DNA from: JANNSX01 sp963741525
GTDB lineage: Bacteria; Pseudomonadota; Alphaproteobacteria; Rhizobiales; Hyphomicrobiaceae
Reading direction: 5' to 3'
Assembly (NCBI GenBank): GCA_963741525.1
Contig: CAVUIW010000025.1
Location: 15,603 to 79,602, forward strand
DNA: 64,000 nt
Part shown: in pieces, positions 8,620 to 16,811 of the stretch
Layout: each line of letters starts with the position of its first letter
Position numbering within the stretch: the first letter of the stretch is position 1
The notes under the pieces: model-generated
Told to the model about the DNA's origin: nothing
What the model saw: only the letters and a program-made list of their open reading frames with translations
The model's database searches: none
Program-made: the position numbers and the translations under genes

Positions 8620-8819
8620 GGCCGGCCCTCCCCCTTGGGGGGAGGGTGCCGGTAGGCGGGGGAGGGGTTGAGCGACTTGCAGGCTTACCGGCTAGCGGCG
8701 GCTCCGGCAACGAAGTGGTTGACGGAGCGTGCCCGTCTCAACCCCTCTCCCGGCGCAGCCATGGCGGAGCCATGCTCCGCCATGGACCGCGCCACCCTCC
8801 CCCCGAAGGGGAGGGCCGG
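8620..8819. repeat. Inverted pair of GC-rich REP-like elements
   Basis: A unit beginning GGCCCTCCCCCTTGGGGGGA and ending GGGGTTGAG (8620-8671) recurs in inverted orientation at 8738-8819, so the whole region folds into a large composite palindrome. The second copy contains an internal perfect 10-bp palindrome, ATGGCGGAGC-CAT-GCTCCGCCAT (8761-8783). It lies between two convergent genes, where such elements commonly sit and may terminate both transcripts. Confidence 0.75.
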
Positions 8820-8874
8820 ATACGGATGGATCGTTTTCCGCATGGGCACTTCTCTCAGGTCGCGCGAGAAGCGA

Positions 8875-9723
8875 TCACGCCGTGAAATACGGCCTGTCCC
8901 CCTTGACCGTCACGCGATGCATGAGGCGGTGATGCGGTGAATAATCGTTCGCCGCGTAGTGCATGGTGCAGCGATTGTCCCACAAGGCGATCGAGCCCTT
9001 CTCCCAGCGGAAGCGCGCCTGGAAATTCGACTGCTCGCAATGCTCGAGGAGCATCCGAAGTAAATTCTGACTCTCGATCTTGTTGACGCCGAGGATGCGC
9101 GTCGTGAAGGAGCGGTTGACGAAGAGCGCGCGCCGGCCTGTCACGGGGTGCGTGCGCACGACCGGATGGACGACGGGAGGAAACCTGTCCTGCATCGCGC
9201 GCGCCTTGGCGAGACCGTCCTTGGTCGTCACGATATTGCCGAAACCCTCTGTGATGTCGTGGACGGCCGACAGTCCCTCGACGAGCCGTTTCATCGGTGC
9301 CGACAGCGCGTCGTATGCCACATACATGCTGGCGAACAGCGTATCGCCGCCGACCGGCGGAACGATCTTGGCGTAAAGGATGGAAGCGAGCGCCGGGGTC
9401 TCGCGGAAGGTCACATCCGTGTGCCACTCGTCATTGTAGATGCCCTTGTCGCCCTTCTGCTCGATGAGAGTGACCTCGGGACACTCTTTCACTTTGTCGA
9501 AGACGGGATGCGGCGGCTCGATGTCGCCGAAGCGGCGGGCGAAGGCCACCTGCTGCTCGGGCGTGATCTCCTGGTCGCGGAAGAAGATGACGAGGTGCTT
9601 CAGGAGCGCGTCCTGGACATCCCCGAAGGTTGCATCGTCAAGCGGACGGGAGAGGTCGACGCCTTCGATTTCGGCACCAATCAGCGGGGTCAGCGGTTTT
9701 ACGGCGAGATTGGCCCGGGCCAC
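8875..9723 (-). CDS. TauD/TfdA-family Fe(II)/2-oxoglutarate dioxygenase
   Basis: Non-heme iron oxygenase, 282 residues. The facial triad is visible: His101 and Asp103 in EWHTDVTF and His269 in LMHRVTVKG; the 2-oxoglutarate-binding Arg lies a few residues after the last His. LIGAEIEGVDLSRPLDD at the N-terminus and HPVVRTHPVTGRRALFVNR are typical of taurine dioxygenase relatives. The start is GTG 9723 with GGAG 6-7 bases upstream. It is divergent from glxB, sharing a 116-base promoter region. The substrate is not determinable; sulfonates, carnitine-like or other small compounds are possible. Confidence 0.88.
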   Translation of the reverse strand: MARANLAVKPLTPLIGAEIEGVDLSRPLDDATFGDVQDALLKHLVIFFRDQEITPEQQVAFARRFGDIEPPHPVFDKVKECPEVTLIEQKGDKGIYNDEWHTDVTFRETPALASILYAKIVPPVGGDTLFASMYVAYDALSAPMKRLVEGLSAVHDITEGFGNIVTTKDGLAKARAMQDRFPPVVHPVVRTHPVTGRRALFVNRSFTTRILGVNKIESQNLLRMLLEHCEQSNFQARFRWEKGSIALWDNRCTMHYAANDYSPHHRLMHRVTVKGDRPYFTA

Positions 9724-9839
9724 GTCACACTCCGTTGTTCACATCGTGAAAACTTTATTCCTGCTGATTGAAGTGGCGGAGGCCAGCTGCTACATCACAG
9801 ACATCGTGGCCGGTCGGCCGTCTCAGCGAGGATGCTCCC

Positions 9840-10739
9840 ATGTGCGGCATTGTCGGTCTCTACCTTAAAGACAAACGGCTAGCAGACAAGCTCGGCCACC
9901 TGTTCACGCCGATGCTGATCGAGATGACGAACCGCGGGCCGGACTCGGCCGGCGTTGCCATCTATCGCGATCCCGTCGCCAAAGACGAACTCAAGGTGAC
10001 GCTCGCTCACACTGATCCGGCTTACGACTGGGCCGCGCTCGCCGGCGCACTCACCGATCTCCACGGCAAGACGACCACCCGCAAGCTCGGCAATCACTGC
10101 GTCTTCGTGACCAAGGCCGCCGAGGACGAGGTGCGCGCTTATCTTTCGGCCGAGGCGCCGGATGTCCGCATCGTCGGCGTCGGCCATGTCATCGAGATCT
10201 TCAAGGAGGTTGGGCTGCCGAAGGACGTCGCCCGGATGTACGACCTCGAGCACGCCAAGGGCAGCCACATCATCGGCCACACCCGCATGGCGACCGAAAG
10301 CGCGGTGACGACGGCGGGCTCGCATCCCTTTGCGACGGGGCAAGATCTCTGCCTCGTGCACAATGGCTCGCTGTCGAACCACAATCGCCTGCGCGAGTGG
10401 CTCCGCAAGAATGCCGGCATGGAGTTCCAGACCGAGAACGACACCGAGGTGGCGGCGGCCTATCTCACCTGGAAGCTGAAGGAAGGCGCCACGCTCAAGC
10501 AAGCGCTCGAGTCCTCCCTCACCGACCTCGACGGCTTCTTTACTTTCGTCGCCGGCACGGCCGAAGGATTTGCCGTCCTGCGCGATCCGATCGCTTGCAA
10601 GCCTGCCGTTATGGCCGAGTCAGACGAATGGGTAGCATTCGGCTCGGAGTTCCGGGCGCTGAGGTCGTTGCCGGGAATCGATGACGCCAAGGTTTGGGAG
10701 CCCGAACCCGCGATTGTCTACTCTTGGGGCAAGCAATGA
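9840..10739 (+). CDS. glxB: Class II glutamine amidotransferase subunit (GlxB/MgsA-like)
   Basis: Glutamine-hydrolysing subunit of a split glutamate-synthase-like enzyme, 299 residues. The start at ATG 9840 makes Cys2 the N-terminal nucleophile (MCGIVGLY), and the start has GAGG eight bases upstream. NRGPDSAGVAIYRD, HTRMATESAV and LVHNGSLSNHNRLR are class II amidotransferase motifs. In Rhizobium-type glxBCD and methylotroph mgsABC clusters this subunit is followed directly by the GXGXG subunit; here a four-helix-bundle gene and repeat arrays intervene. Activity could support glutamate or N-methylglutamate synthesis. Confidence 0.88.
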   Translation: MCGIVGLYLKDKRLADKLGHLFTPMLIEMTNRGPDSAGVAIYRDPVAKDELKVTLAHTDPAYDWAALAGALTDLHGKTTTRKLGNHCVFVTKAAEDEVRAYLSAEAPDVRIVGVGHVIEIFKEVGLPKDVARMYDLEHAKGSHIIGHTRMATESAVTTAGSHPFATGQDLCLVHNGSLSNHNRLREWLRKNAGMEFQTENDTEVAAAYLTWKLKEGATLKQALESSLTDLDGFFTFVAGTAEGFAVLRDPIACKPAVMAESDEWVAFGSEFRALRSLPGIDDAKVWEPEPAIVYSWGKQ

Positions 10740-10743
10740 CGAT

Positions 10744-10803
10744 GTGAGTTGTGAGGTTGTGAGTTGTGAGGTTGTGAGTTGTGAGGTTGTGAGTTGTGAG
10801 GTT
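10744..10803 (+). repeat. Tandem 15-bp repeat array, four perfect copies
   Basis: GTGAGTTGTGAGGTT is repeated four times without change, beginning 4 bases after the glxB stop. It is made of alternating 8- and 7-base units containing TTGTGAG. The complementary sequence appears at 11248-11286 on the far side of the next gene, so the two arrays can pair in the transcript. A short hairpin (GGCCG-CTTT-CGGCC) follows at about 10807-10820. Confidence 0.95.
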
Positions 10804-10847
10804 GTAGGCCGCTTTCGGCCGGTTCGAAACTGGTCACACCATCCGCG

Positions 10848-11219
10848 ATGATACAATCTCACAAAGATCTCGATGTCTGGCAGAAGGCCATTGCGCTCGC
10901 CGAAATGGCGTATCGTCGAACGGCTGGCTTTCCGAAGGATGAAACCTATGGTCTCACCGCGCAAATGCGCCGCTCTGCCGTTTCGGTGGCAGCCAACATC
11001 GCGGAAGGCTTCGGTCGAGACCAAACGGGGTCTTTCATCCAGTTCCTCAGGATCGCACTCGGCTCGGTTCGCGAGTTCGACACCCACGTCACTATTGCCA
11101 TTCGAGTCGGCCTGATGACAGCGTCCGACGCCAGCTCCATGATTCAAGAGTGTGACGATATCAGCAAGATGCTGCGATCGCTCATTCGCACGCTCGAAGC
11201 CAAGGCCCAGAGGAAATAG
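10848..11219 (+). CDS. Four-helix-bundle protein, 23S rRNA intervening-sequence (S23/IVP) family
   Basis: Small all-helical protein of 123 residues. Family features are HKDLDVWQKAIALAEMAYR at the N-terminus, FPKDETYGLTAQMRRSAVSV, the hallmark ANIAEGFGR, then FLRIALGSVREFDTHVTIAI. Homologues are encoded in rRNA intervening sequences and as accessory proteins of diversity-generating retroelements, where they form pentamers and bind nucleic acid; no reverse transcriptase is seen here. ATG 10848 has no clear ribosome site. It is nested within the glx operon between complementary repeat arrays, and its last codons carry the ribosome-binding site (GAGGAAA) of glxC. Confidence 0.92.
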   Translation: MIQSHKDLDVWQKAIALAEMAYRRTAGFPKDETYGLTAQMRRSAVSVAANIAEGFGRDQTGSFIQFLRIALGSVREFDTHVTIAIRVGLMTASDASSMIQECDDISKMLRSLIRTLEAKAQRK

Positions 11220-11221
11220 CC

Positions 11222-11968
11222 ATGGGAACGTCGATGACGAACAAATCCACAACTCACGATCTCACAACCTCACAACCTCACAACTCCGTGCTGATTGACG
11301 TGCAGAAGACCGGCCTCACGAACGTTAATCAACGCCTACAGAAAATCCCAGCCGGCTCCAACGAGACCCACTTCACGCTCGCCCATCCCGAAGGCGAGCA
11401 CGTGCTAGCCGTCGGTCTCTCCTCCCCCATCACGGTCGAGATCATGGGCACCGCCGGCTACTACTGCGCCGGCATGAACAAGGAAGCCTCCGTCATCGTG
11501 CACGGCAACGTCTCCACGGGCGTTGCCGAGAACATGATGTCCGGCTATGTGCGGGTGAAGGGGAACGCTAGCCAATCGGCAGGCGCGACGGCGCACGGCG
11601 GCATGCTCGTGATCGAGGGCGACGCGGCGGCGCGCTGCGGCATCTCGATGAAGGGCGTCAATATCGTCGTCGGCGGCAATGTTGGACACATGAGTGCCTT
11701 CATGGCGCAGTCGGGCGCCATGGTCGTGCTCGGGAACGCGGGCGATGCGTTGGGTGACTCACTCTACGAGGCCCGCCTCTACTTGCGCGGCAAGGTGAAG
11801 AGCCTCGGCGCCGACTGCATCGAGAAGGAGATGACGGCGCATCATCTGGAGAAGCTCGCACGCCTCCTCGACAAGGCCGAGATGAAGGCCAATCCAAAAG
11901 AGTTTCGCCGCTACGGCTCGGCGCGGAAGCTGTACAATTTCAATATCGACAATGTTGACGCCTATTGA
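11222..11968 (+). CDS. glxC: GXGXG-domain subunit of glutamate-synthase-like enzyme (GlxC/MgsB-like)
   Basis: Structural beta-helix subunit, 248 residues, equivalent to the C-terminal GXGXG domain of glutamate synthase. Repeated Gly motifs include GTAGYYCAGMNKEASV, VAENMMSGYVRVKGNAS, AHGGMLVIEGDAAARCG and VVGGNVGHMSAFMAQ. ATG 11222 has a good ribosome site but adds about 22 residues, THDLTTSQPHNS among them, encoded by the right-hand repeat array; the conserved sequence begins only at VLIDVQKTGLT, where GTG 11288 may be the ancestral or an alternative start. The gene is thus probably an N-terminally extended version caused by insertion. Confidence 0.88.
   Translation: MGTSMTNKSTTHDLTTSQPHNSVLIDVQKTGLTNVNQRLQKIPAGSNETHFTLAHPEGEHVLAVGLSSPITVEIMGTAGYYCAGMNKEASVIVHGNVSTGVAENMMSGYVRVKGNASQSAGATAHGGMLVIEGDAAARCGISMKGVNIVVGGNVGHMSAFMAQSGAMVVLGNAGDALGDSLYEARLYLRGKVKSLGADCIEKEMTAHHLEKLARLLDKAEMKANPKEFRRYGSARKLYNFNIDNVDAY
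11248..11286 (+). repeat. Right-hand repeat array, inverted relative to the 10744 array
   Basis: CACAACTCAC-GAT-CTCACAAC followed by CTCACAAC and CTCACAACTC; essentially 8-base CTCACAAC units in tandem. The last 18 bases (11269-11286) are the exact reverse complement of part of the left array. It lies inside the coding sequence of glxC, residues 9-22. Confidence 0.92.
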
Positions 11969-12026
11969 TTGGGCACGTGCGACCGCCGATCGGCCATACA
12001 ATCCACTCACGACTTACGAGAGTCAC

Positions 12027-13364
12027 ATGGACCCCAAAGACGCCGCCCGCATCCCTCGCACGACGCCCCGCACCTCCGCGACGTTCGACGAGTATACCTT
12101 AAGCGAAATCCGCCGCGCGGCCGCCACCGGCATCTACGACATCCGCGGCGGCGGCGCGAAGCGCAAGGTGCCGCATTTCGACGATCTCCTTTTCCTCGGT
12201 GCGTCGATCTCGCGCTATCCGCTCGAGGGTTATCGCGAGAAATGCTCGACCGAAGTCGTGCTCGGCACCCGCTTCGCCAAGAAGCCGATCACGCTGAAGA
12301 TCCCGATCACGGTTGCCGGCATGAGCTTCGGCTCGCTATCGGCGCAGGCGAAGGAAGCGCTCGGCCGCGGCGCGTCCATCGCCGGCACTTCGACGACGAC
12401 GGGCGACGGCGGCATGACACCCGAGGAGCGCGGCCAGTCGAAGATGCTCGTCTATCAGTATCTCCCCTCGCGCTACGGCATGAACCCGGATGACCTCCGT
12501 AAGGCCGACGCCATCGAGGTGGTCGTGGGGCAAGGCGCCAAGCCCGGCGGTGGCGGCATGCTGCTGGGTCAGAAGATTTCCGATCGCGTGGCACAGATGC
12601 GCACGCTGCCGAAAGGCATCGACCAGCGCTCGGCCTGCCGGCATCCCGACTGGACCGGCCCGGATGATCTCGAGATCAAGATCCGGGAGCTCCGCGAAAT
12701 CACCAATTGGGAGAAGCCGATCTACATCAAAATCGGTGGCGCCCGGCCTTATTACGACACCACGCTCAGCATCAAATCCGGCGCCGACGTCGTCGTGCTC
12801 GACGGCATGCAGGGTGGGACGGCCGCGACGCAGGAAGTGTTCATCGAGCATGTCGGCCAGCCGATCCTCGCGTGCATTCCGCTCGCCATCCAGGCGCTGA
12901 AGGACCTCAACATGCATCGCAAGGTGCAGCTCATCGTCTCGGGTGGCATCAGGAACGGCGCGGATGTCGCAAAGGCCCTGGCGCTCGGCGCCGATGCCGT
13001 CTCGATCGGCACGGCGGCGCTGGTCGCCTTGGGTGATAACGATCCGCAGTGGGAGGATGAATACCAGAAGCTCGGCACGACAGCCGGCAGCTATGACGAC
13101 TGGCACGAGGGCTGCGATCCCGCAGGTATCACGACGCAGGACCCGGAGTTGGCCAAGCGCCTCGATCCGGTGAAGGCCGGGCGGCGGCTTGCCAACTATC
13201 TGAAAGTCATGACGCTCGAGTGCCAGACAATCGCGCGCGCCTGCGGCAAGAGCCATGTGCACAATCTGGAGCCGGAGGATCTTGTCGCGCTCACCGTCGA
13301 GGCCGCCGCCATGGCCCGGGTGCCGCTGGCAGGGACGAGCTGGATTCCGGGTGTCGCGAAGTAG
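12027..13364 (+). CDS. glxD: FMN-binding glutamate-synthase-like subunit (GlxD/MgsC-like)
   Basis: Catalytic TIM-barrel subunit of about 445 residues, related to the FMN/iron-sulfur domain of glutamate synthase. Diagnostic segments: GIYDIRGGGAKRKVPHFDDL, GMSFGSLSAQAKEALGRG, TSTTTGDGGMTPEERGQSK, PGGGGMLLGQKISDRVA, DGMQGGTAATQEVF and SGGIRNGADVAKALALGADA. I prefer ATG 12027 (MDPKDAARIPRTTP); an in-frame ATG at 11952 overlapping the glxC end is possible. With GlxB and GlxC it forms a three-subunit enzyme that transfers glutamine-derived ammonia, or a methylamine, to make glutamate or N-methylglutamate. Confidence 0.92.
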   Translation: MDPKDAARIPRTTPRTSATFDEYTLSEIRRAAATGIYDIRGGGAKRKVPHFDDLLFLGASISRYPLEGYREKCSTEVVLGTRFAKKPITLKIPITVAGMSFGSLSAQAKEALGRGASIAGTSTTTGDGGMTPEERGQSKMLVYQYLPSRYGMNPDDLRKADAIEVVVGQGAKPGGGGMLLGQKISDRVAQMRTLPKGIDQRSACRHPDWTGPDDLEIKIRELREITNWEKPIYIKIGGARPYYDTTLSIKSGADVVVLDGMQGGTAATQEVFIEHVGQPILACIPLAIQALKDLNMHRKVQLIVSGGIRNGADVAKALALGADAVSIGTAALVALGDNDPQWEDEYQKLGTTAGSYDDWHEGCDPAGITTQDPELAKRLDPVKAGRRLANYLKVMTLECQTIARACGKSHVHNLEPEDLVALTVEAAAMARVPLAGTSWIPGVAK

Positions 13365-13389
13365 CTTCCAATAAAGGCAGGCGCATTCC

Positions 13390-13851
13390 ATGACCGAGCA
13401 CACCGCCACCATCGCCTGGTCACGCGACGGCGCCGCCTTTTCCGACGGCAAGTTCAGCCGCCGGCACAGCTGGGCTTTCGATGGGGGTGCCGTGGTGATG
13501 GGCTCGCCGGCGCCCGCTGTTGTTCCGCCGCCGATGTCGGACCCGGCCGGAGTCGACCCCGAGGAAGCCTTTGTCGCCTCGCTCTCGAGTTGCCATATGC
13601 TGTTCTTCTTGGCGCTGGCCACGAAGAAGCGCTTCGTCGTCGATAGCTATGTGGACGAGGCCGTTGGCCTCCTGGGCAAGCGCGCCGATGGCAAGACCAT
13701 GATGCAGCGCGTGACGCTGCGCCCGAAGGTCGTCTTCTCCGGCGACAAGCTGCCCAGTGCCGAGGATATCGCCGCCCTCCATCACCAGTCGCATGATCTG
13801 TGCTATATCGCCAACTCCGTGACGACCGAGGTGATCGTCGAGCCCCGCTGA
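13390..13851 (+). CDS. OsmC/Ohr-family peroxiredoxin-like protein
   Basis: Cytoplasmic OsmC-like protein, 153 residues, expected to reduce organic peroxides. Two redox cysteines are visible: Cys68 (VASLSSCHMLFFLALA) and Cys138 (SHDLCYIANS), the spacing expected for the family. It sits 25 bases after glxD and 71 bases before glnT, all in one direction, so it is probably part of the glx-glnT transcript. Its role there is unclear; it may protect the flavin and iron-sulfur enzyme. Confidence 0.9.
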   Translation: MTEHTATIAWSRDGAAFSDGKFSRRHSWAFDGGAVVMGSPAPAVVPPPMSDPAGVDPEEAFVASLSSCHMLFFLALATKKRFVVDSYVDEAVGLLGKRADGKTMMQRVTLRPKVVFSGDKLPSAEDIAALHHQSHDLCYIANSVTTEVIVEPR

Positions 13852-13922
13852 ACGCCTCGTCAACCCAAATCGGTGCCGCCCGGCATCGCACGACTTCAAG
13901 AACAATTCCACGGGAGGAAACC

Positions 13923-15230
13923 ATGTCTGCCGACTTGACCGCCTATGCCAAAGAGCGCGGCATCAGATACTTTCTCATCAACTTCACCGATCTCTTCGGC
14001 ATGCAGCGCGCCAAGCTCGTGCCGACGCAGGCGATGGCGGGCATGCAGAAATCGGGCGCGGGCTTTGCGGGCTTCGCCACCTGGCTCGACATGACGCCGG
14101 CGCATCCCGATATGTTCGCCATGCCCGACCCCGCTTCCGTCATCCAGCTGCCCTGGAAGAAGGACACCGCCTGGGTCGCCTCCGATCTCGTGATGGACGG
14201 GAAATTCGTCGAGCAGGCCCCGCGCGTGATTCTGAAGAAGCTGATCAAGCAGGCGGCCGACAAGGGTTATCGGCTGAAATCCGAAGTCGAATGCGAGTAT
14301 CACTTGATCTCCGCCGACGGAAAGTCCATCGCCGACCACCGCGATACGCAGGAGAAGCCCTGCTACGACCAGCAGGCGCTGACGCGGCGGATGGATATCA
14401 TCACCGAAATCTGCGATTGCATGCTCGAGCTCGGCTGGAACCCCTACCAGAACGACCATGAGGACGCGAACGGTCAGTTCGAGATGAACTGGGACTTCGA
14501 CGATGCCCTCATCACCTCCGACCGGCACGCCTTCTTCAAATACATGACGCGGACGATCGCCGAGAAGCATGGGCTACGCGCGACCTTCATGCCAAAGCCC
14601 TTCTCCAATCTCACCGGCAACGGCTGCCACATGCATCTCTCTATATGGAGCATGGACGGCAAGACGAACCTGTTTGACGATCCCAAGGGCACGCTCGGCC
14701 TGACGCCGATGGCCTACAACTTCGTCGGCGGCATTCTGGCCAACGGCGAGTCGCTGTGCGCTATCACCAACCCGACCGTCAATTCTTACAAACGCATTAA
14801 CGCGCCGCGCACGATCTCTGGCGCCACCTGGTCGCCCAATACACTCACCTTCGGCGGCAACAACCGCACGAACATGGTGCGCATCCCGGACGGCGGGCGC
14901 TGCGAGATCCGGCTGGCGGACGGCGCGGTCAATCCGTATCTCCACCACGCCGTATACTTGGCGGCCGGCATCGACGGCATCGAGCACAAGCGCGATCCCG
15001 GACCCCGGCACGACATCGATATGTATGCCGATGGCCACAAGGCGCCGGAGGCCAAGCGGCTTCCCCTCAACTTGCTCGATGCGCTGCGTGCCTTCGAGGG
15101 CAACAAGTTCTTGAGGGGCCAGCTCGGCGAAGAGTTCTCGAAAGCCTATCTGAAGCTCAAGACGGTGGAGTGGAATCAGTACGCGGCTCATTTGACCGAG
15201 TGGGAGCGCAACACGACGCTCGATTGCTGA
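13923..15230 (+). CDS. glnT: Type III glutamine synthetase (GlnT), or gamma-glutamylmethylamide synthetase
   Basis: ATP-dependent glutamate-amine ligase, 435 residues, start ATG 13923 with GGGAGGA upstream. The GlnT-type N-terminus (YFLINFTDLFGMQRAKLVP), EQAPRVILKKLIKQAADKG, NDHEDANGQFEMNWDFDDAL, LTGNGCHMHLSIW, NPTVNSYKRINAPRTISG and CEIRLADGAVNPYL are present, giving the metal and ATP sites. GlnT in rhizobia and GmaS in methylotrophs are close relatives encoded next to glx/mgs genes; sequence alone does not decide whether ammonia or methylamine is used. A terminator follows 21 bases after the stop. Confidence 0.92.
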   Translation: MSADLTAYAKERGIRYFLINFTDLFGMQRAKLVPTQAMAGMQKSGAGFAGFATWLDMTPAHPDMFAMPDPASVIQLPWKKDTAWVASDLVMDGKFVEQAPRVILKKLIKQAADKGYRLKSEVECEYHLISADGKSIADHRDTQEKPCYDQQALTRRMDIITEICDCMLELGWNPYQNDHEDANGQFEMNWDFDDALITSDRHAFFKYMTRTIAEKHGLRATFMPKPFSNLTGNGCHMHLSIWSMDGKTNLFDDPKGTLGLTPMAYNFVGGILANGESLCAITNPTVNSYKRINAPRTISGATWSPNTLTFGGNNRTNMVRIPDGGRCEIRLADGAVNPYLHHAVYLAAGIDGIEHKRDPGPRHDIDMYADGHKAPEAKRLPLNLLDALRAFEGNKFLRGQLGEEFSKAYLKLKTVEWNQYAAHLTEWERNTTLDC

Positions 15231-15251
15231 TAAACGGGCAAATTCAGAAGC

Positions 15252-15277
15252 AAGGCCGCGCCATCGAGCGCGGCCTT
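15252..15277 (+). terminator. Rho-independent terminator after glnT
   Basis: Perfect 10-bp stem AAGGCCGCGC (15252-15261) and GCGCGGCCTT (15268-15277) with loop CATCGA, followed by TGTCATTT. It ends the glx-glnT transcript. Confidence 0.85.
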
Positions 15278-15504
15278 TGTCATTTCGCTCCCTGCCGGCT
15301 ACGCCGCCAAGTGTTCCAACTTTCATAAAATTCGATCCATTCCGGGCACGTCTTTTTCATTAAAACTCCGAGCAAAGTGCGTGATCCGATTAAATTGTCG
15401 TTCTCACTTGAATGCTACAACGCTCGCAACGGTCTAGGTGGAGGCGTTGGGGCTTGTCATCGGAACGACCGGGTGTAGTCCTAATTTTACGGGGAATCCC
15501 TCAC

Positions 15505-16726
15505 ATGGCGACGATCAACGGCAACGGCCTCGGTAACAAGCTGCGGGGCACCACGCTCAACGACACCATCAACGGCCTCGCCGGCGCCGACTACCTCTAC
15601 GGCGGCCTCGGAAATGACACTCTCAATGGCGGCACCGGCAACGACAAGCTCTACGGCGAAGTTGGCGACGACACGCTGAACGGCGATGCCAACAATGACG
15701 CGCTCTACGGTGGCGCCGGCGCCGACACGCTCAACGGCGGCCTAGGCAACGACCAGCTCTTCGGTAGCACGGGCATCGACACACTTAATGGCGGCGACAA
15801 CACCGACACGCTCACGGGCGGCGCTGGCGCTGACGCCATCGACGGCGGCAACGGTTTTGACACTGTCTCGTACAATTTGTCGGACATCAAATCGGGCGTC
15901 ATCGTCGACCTGGCGGCTGGCCTCGGCTCGGACGGCGACGCTCAGGGCGACACGTACACCAGCATCGAGAACGTAATGGGCTCGTTGTTCGATGACTACA
16001 TCGACGGGAACGGCAGCGCCAACACCCTGAACGGCAACGGCGGCAACGACTTGATCCAGGACGGCGCCGGCGCTGATCTCGTCAATGGTGGCGAGGGCTC
16101 CGATGTGATCCTGGTCACGGTCGACGGCGATATCGACACGTATGACGGCGGAACCGGCTCAGGTGACATGCTCGATCTGTCGAACTTTGGCGTCGGCATG
16201 ACGGTCATCCTGTCGACCACGACCGGCACCGCGTCCAACGGCACCGTCACCGACAAGGTCAAGGGCTTCGAAGCTGTCCAAGGCACCGCCCAGGCCAACT
16301 CGATCACCGGCAGCAACTTCGGTGAGAAGCTCTATGGCGGCGCCGGCAGCGACACCATCCGGTCGGTTGGCGGCCATGACCGGCTCTGGGGTGATGCGGA
16401 TTCGGATCGGTTCGTTTTCCAGTCCACGGACGTGTTTAGCAACACGCTCGGCTGGCTGGGCCACGATCGCATCATGGACTTCGATGCGGCCGGTGCCGAC
16501 GCCGATATCATCGACATTTCCGAGATGCTCGAGGGTATCGACGTGACGCTCGACGCCGACCTCGACTTGGCCGTGACGCTTGTCGAGTTCTGGCGGCAAT
16601 ACCTTCATCTCGTCGATGTACGCGATCGGCAGCGCCCAGGAGTACGTTTGCGTCCTCGTCGGCGTCACGGGCCTTGTCGATGCGTCCGACATGCGCACCG
16701 CCGGCCTGCTTGACACCACGATCTAA
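15505..16726 (+). CDS. RTX-repeat calcium-binding protein, probably type I secreted (one frameshift)
   Basis: Acidic secreted protein of about 406 residues from ATG 15505 (MATINGNGLGNKLRGTTLND). About ten nonapeptide repeats of the GGxGxDxLx type (GGLGNDTLNG, GGTGNDKLYG, GGAGADTLNG, GGAGSDTIRS) bind calcium in a beta roll, with a non-repeat insert around residues 125-170. Near 16585-16592 the frame breaks; a one-base correction continues SSGGNTFISSMYAIGSAQEY to LLDTTI and a TAA at 16724-16726, a plausible C-terminal secretion signal. No type I exporter genes are in the window. Function (adhesin, matrix or enzyme scaffold) is not determinable. Confidence 0.85.
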
Positions 16727-16736
16727 TCGCTCAACT

Positions 16737-16811
16737 CGGAGCCGCTTCGGCGGCTCCGATGTCCGGCGACGATCTAGAAACGGCCCAGTGACCCTGTCGC
16801 TGGGCCGTTTC
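16737..16811 (+). terminator. Two consecutive hairpins after the RTX gene
   Basis: First hairpin: CGGAGCCGC-TTCG-GCGGCTCCG (16737-16758), a 9-bp stem with the very stable UUCG loop. Second: GAAACGGCCCAG (16777-16788) paired with CTGGGCCGTTTC (16800-16811), 12 bp. Neither has a long T run, so termination efficiency is uncertain; RNA stabilisation is an alternative. Confidence 0.6.

Larger units (their letters stand above)
10744..11286 (+). mobile_element. Candidate insertion element: S23-type gene between inverted repeat arrays
   Basis: A single gene (four-helix-bundle protein) is bracketed by a GTGAG-rich array on the left and its reverse complement on the right; at least 18 bases (GAGTTGTGAGGTTGTGAG against 11269-11286) are perfectly complementary. 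The unit splits the conserved glxB-glxC pair and contributes codons to glxC. In bacterial 23S rRNA, S23-type genes sit in stem-forming intervening sequences. I infer a related insertion into a protein-coding operon; no transposase is present and mobility is unproven. Confidence 0.5.

Noticed and set aside
10744..10803. CRISPR array
   Set aside because: The 15-bp units are directly adjacent with no spacers, and no cas genes are present.
10848..11219. Diversity-generating retroelement accessory gene (avd)
   Set aside because: Same protein family, but there is no reverse transcriptase, template repeat or variable repeat in the window.
13923..15230. Firm call of gamma-glutamylmethylamide synthetase and N-methylglutamate pathway
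   Set aside because: Sequence resembles rhizobial GlnT closely, and no N-methylglutamate dehydrogenase (mgdABCD) genes are visible.
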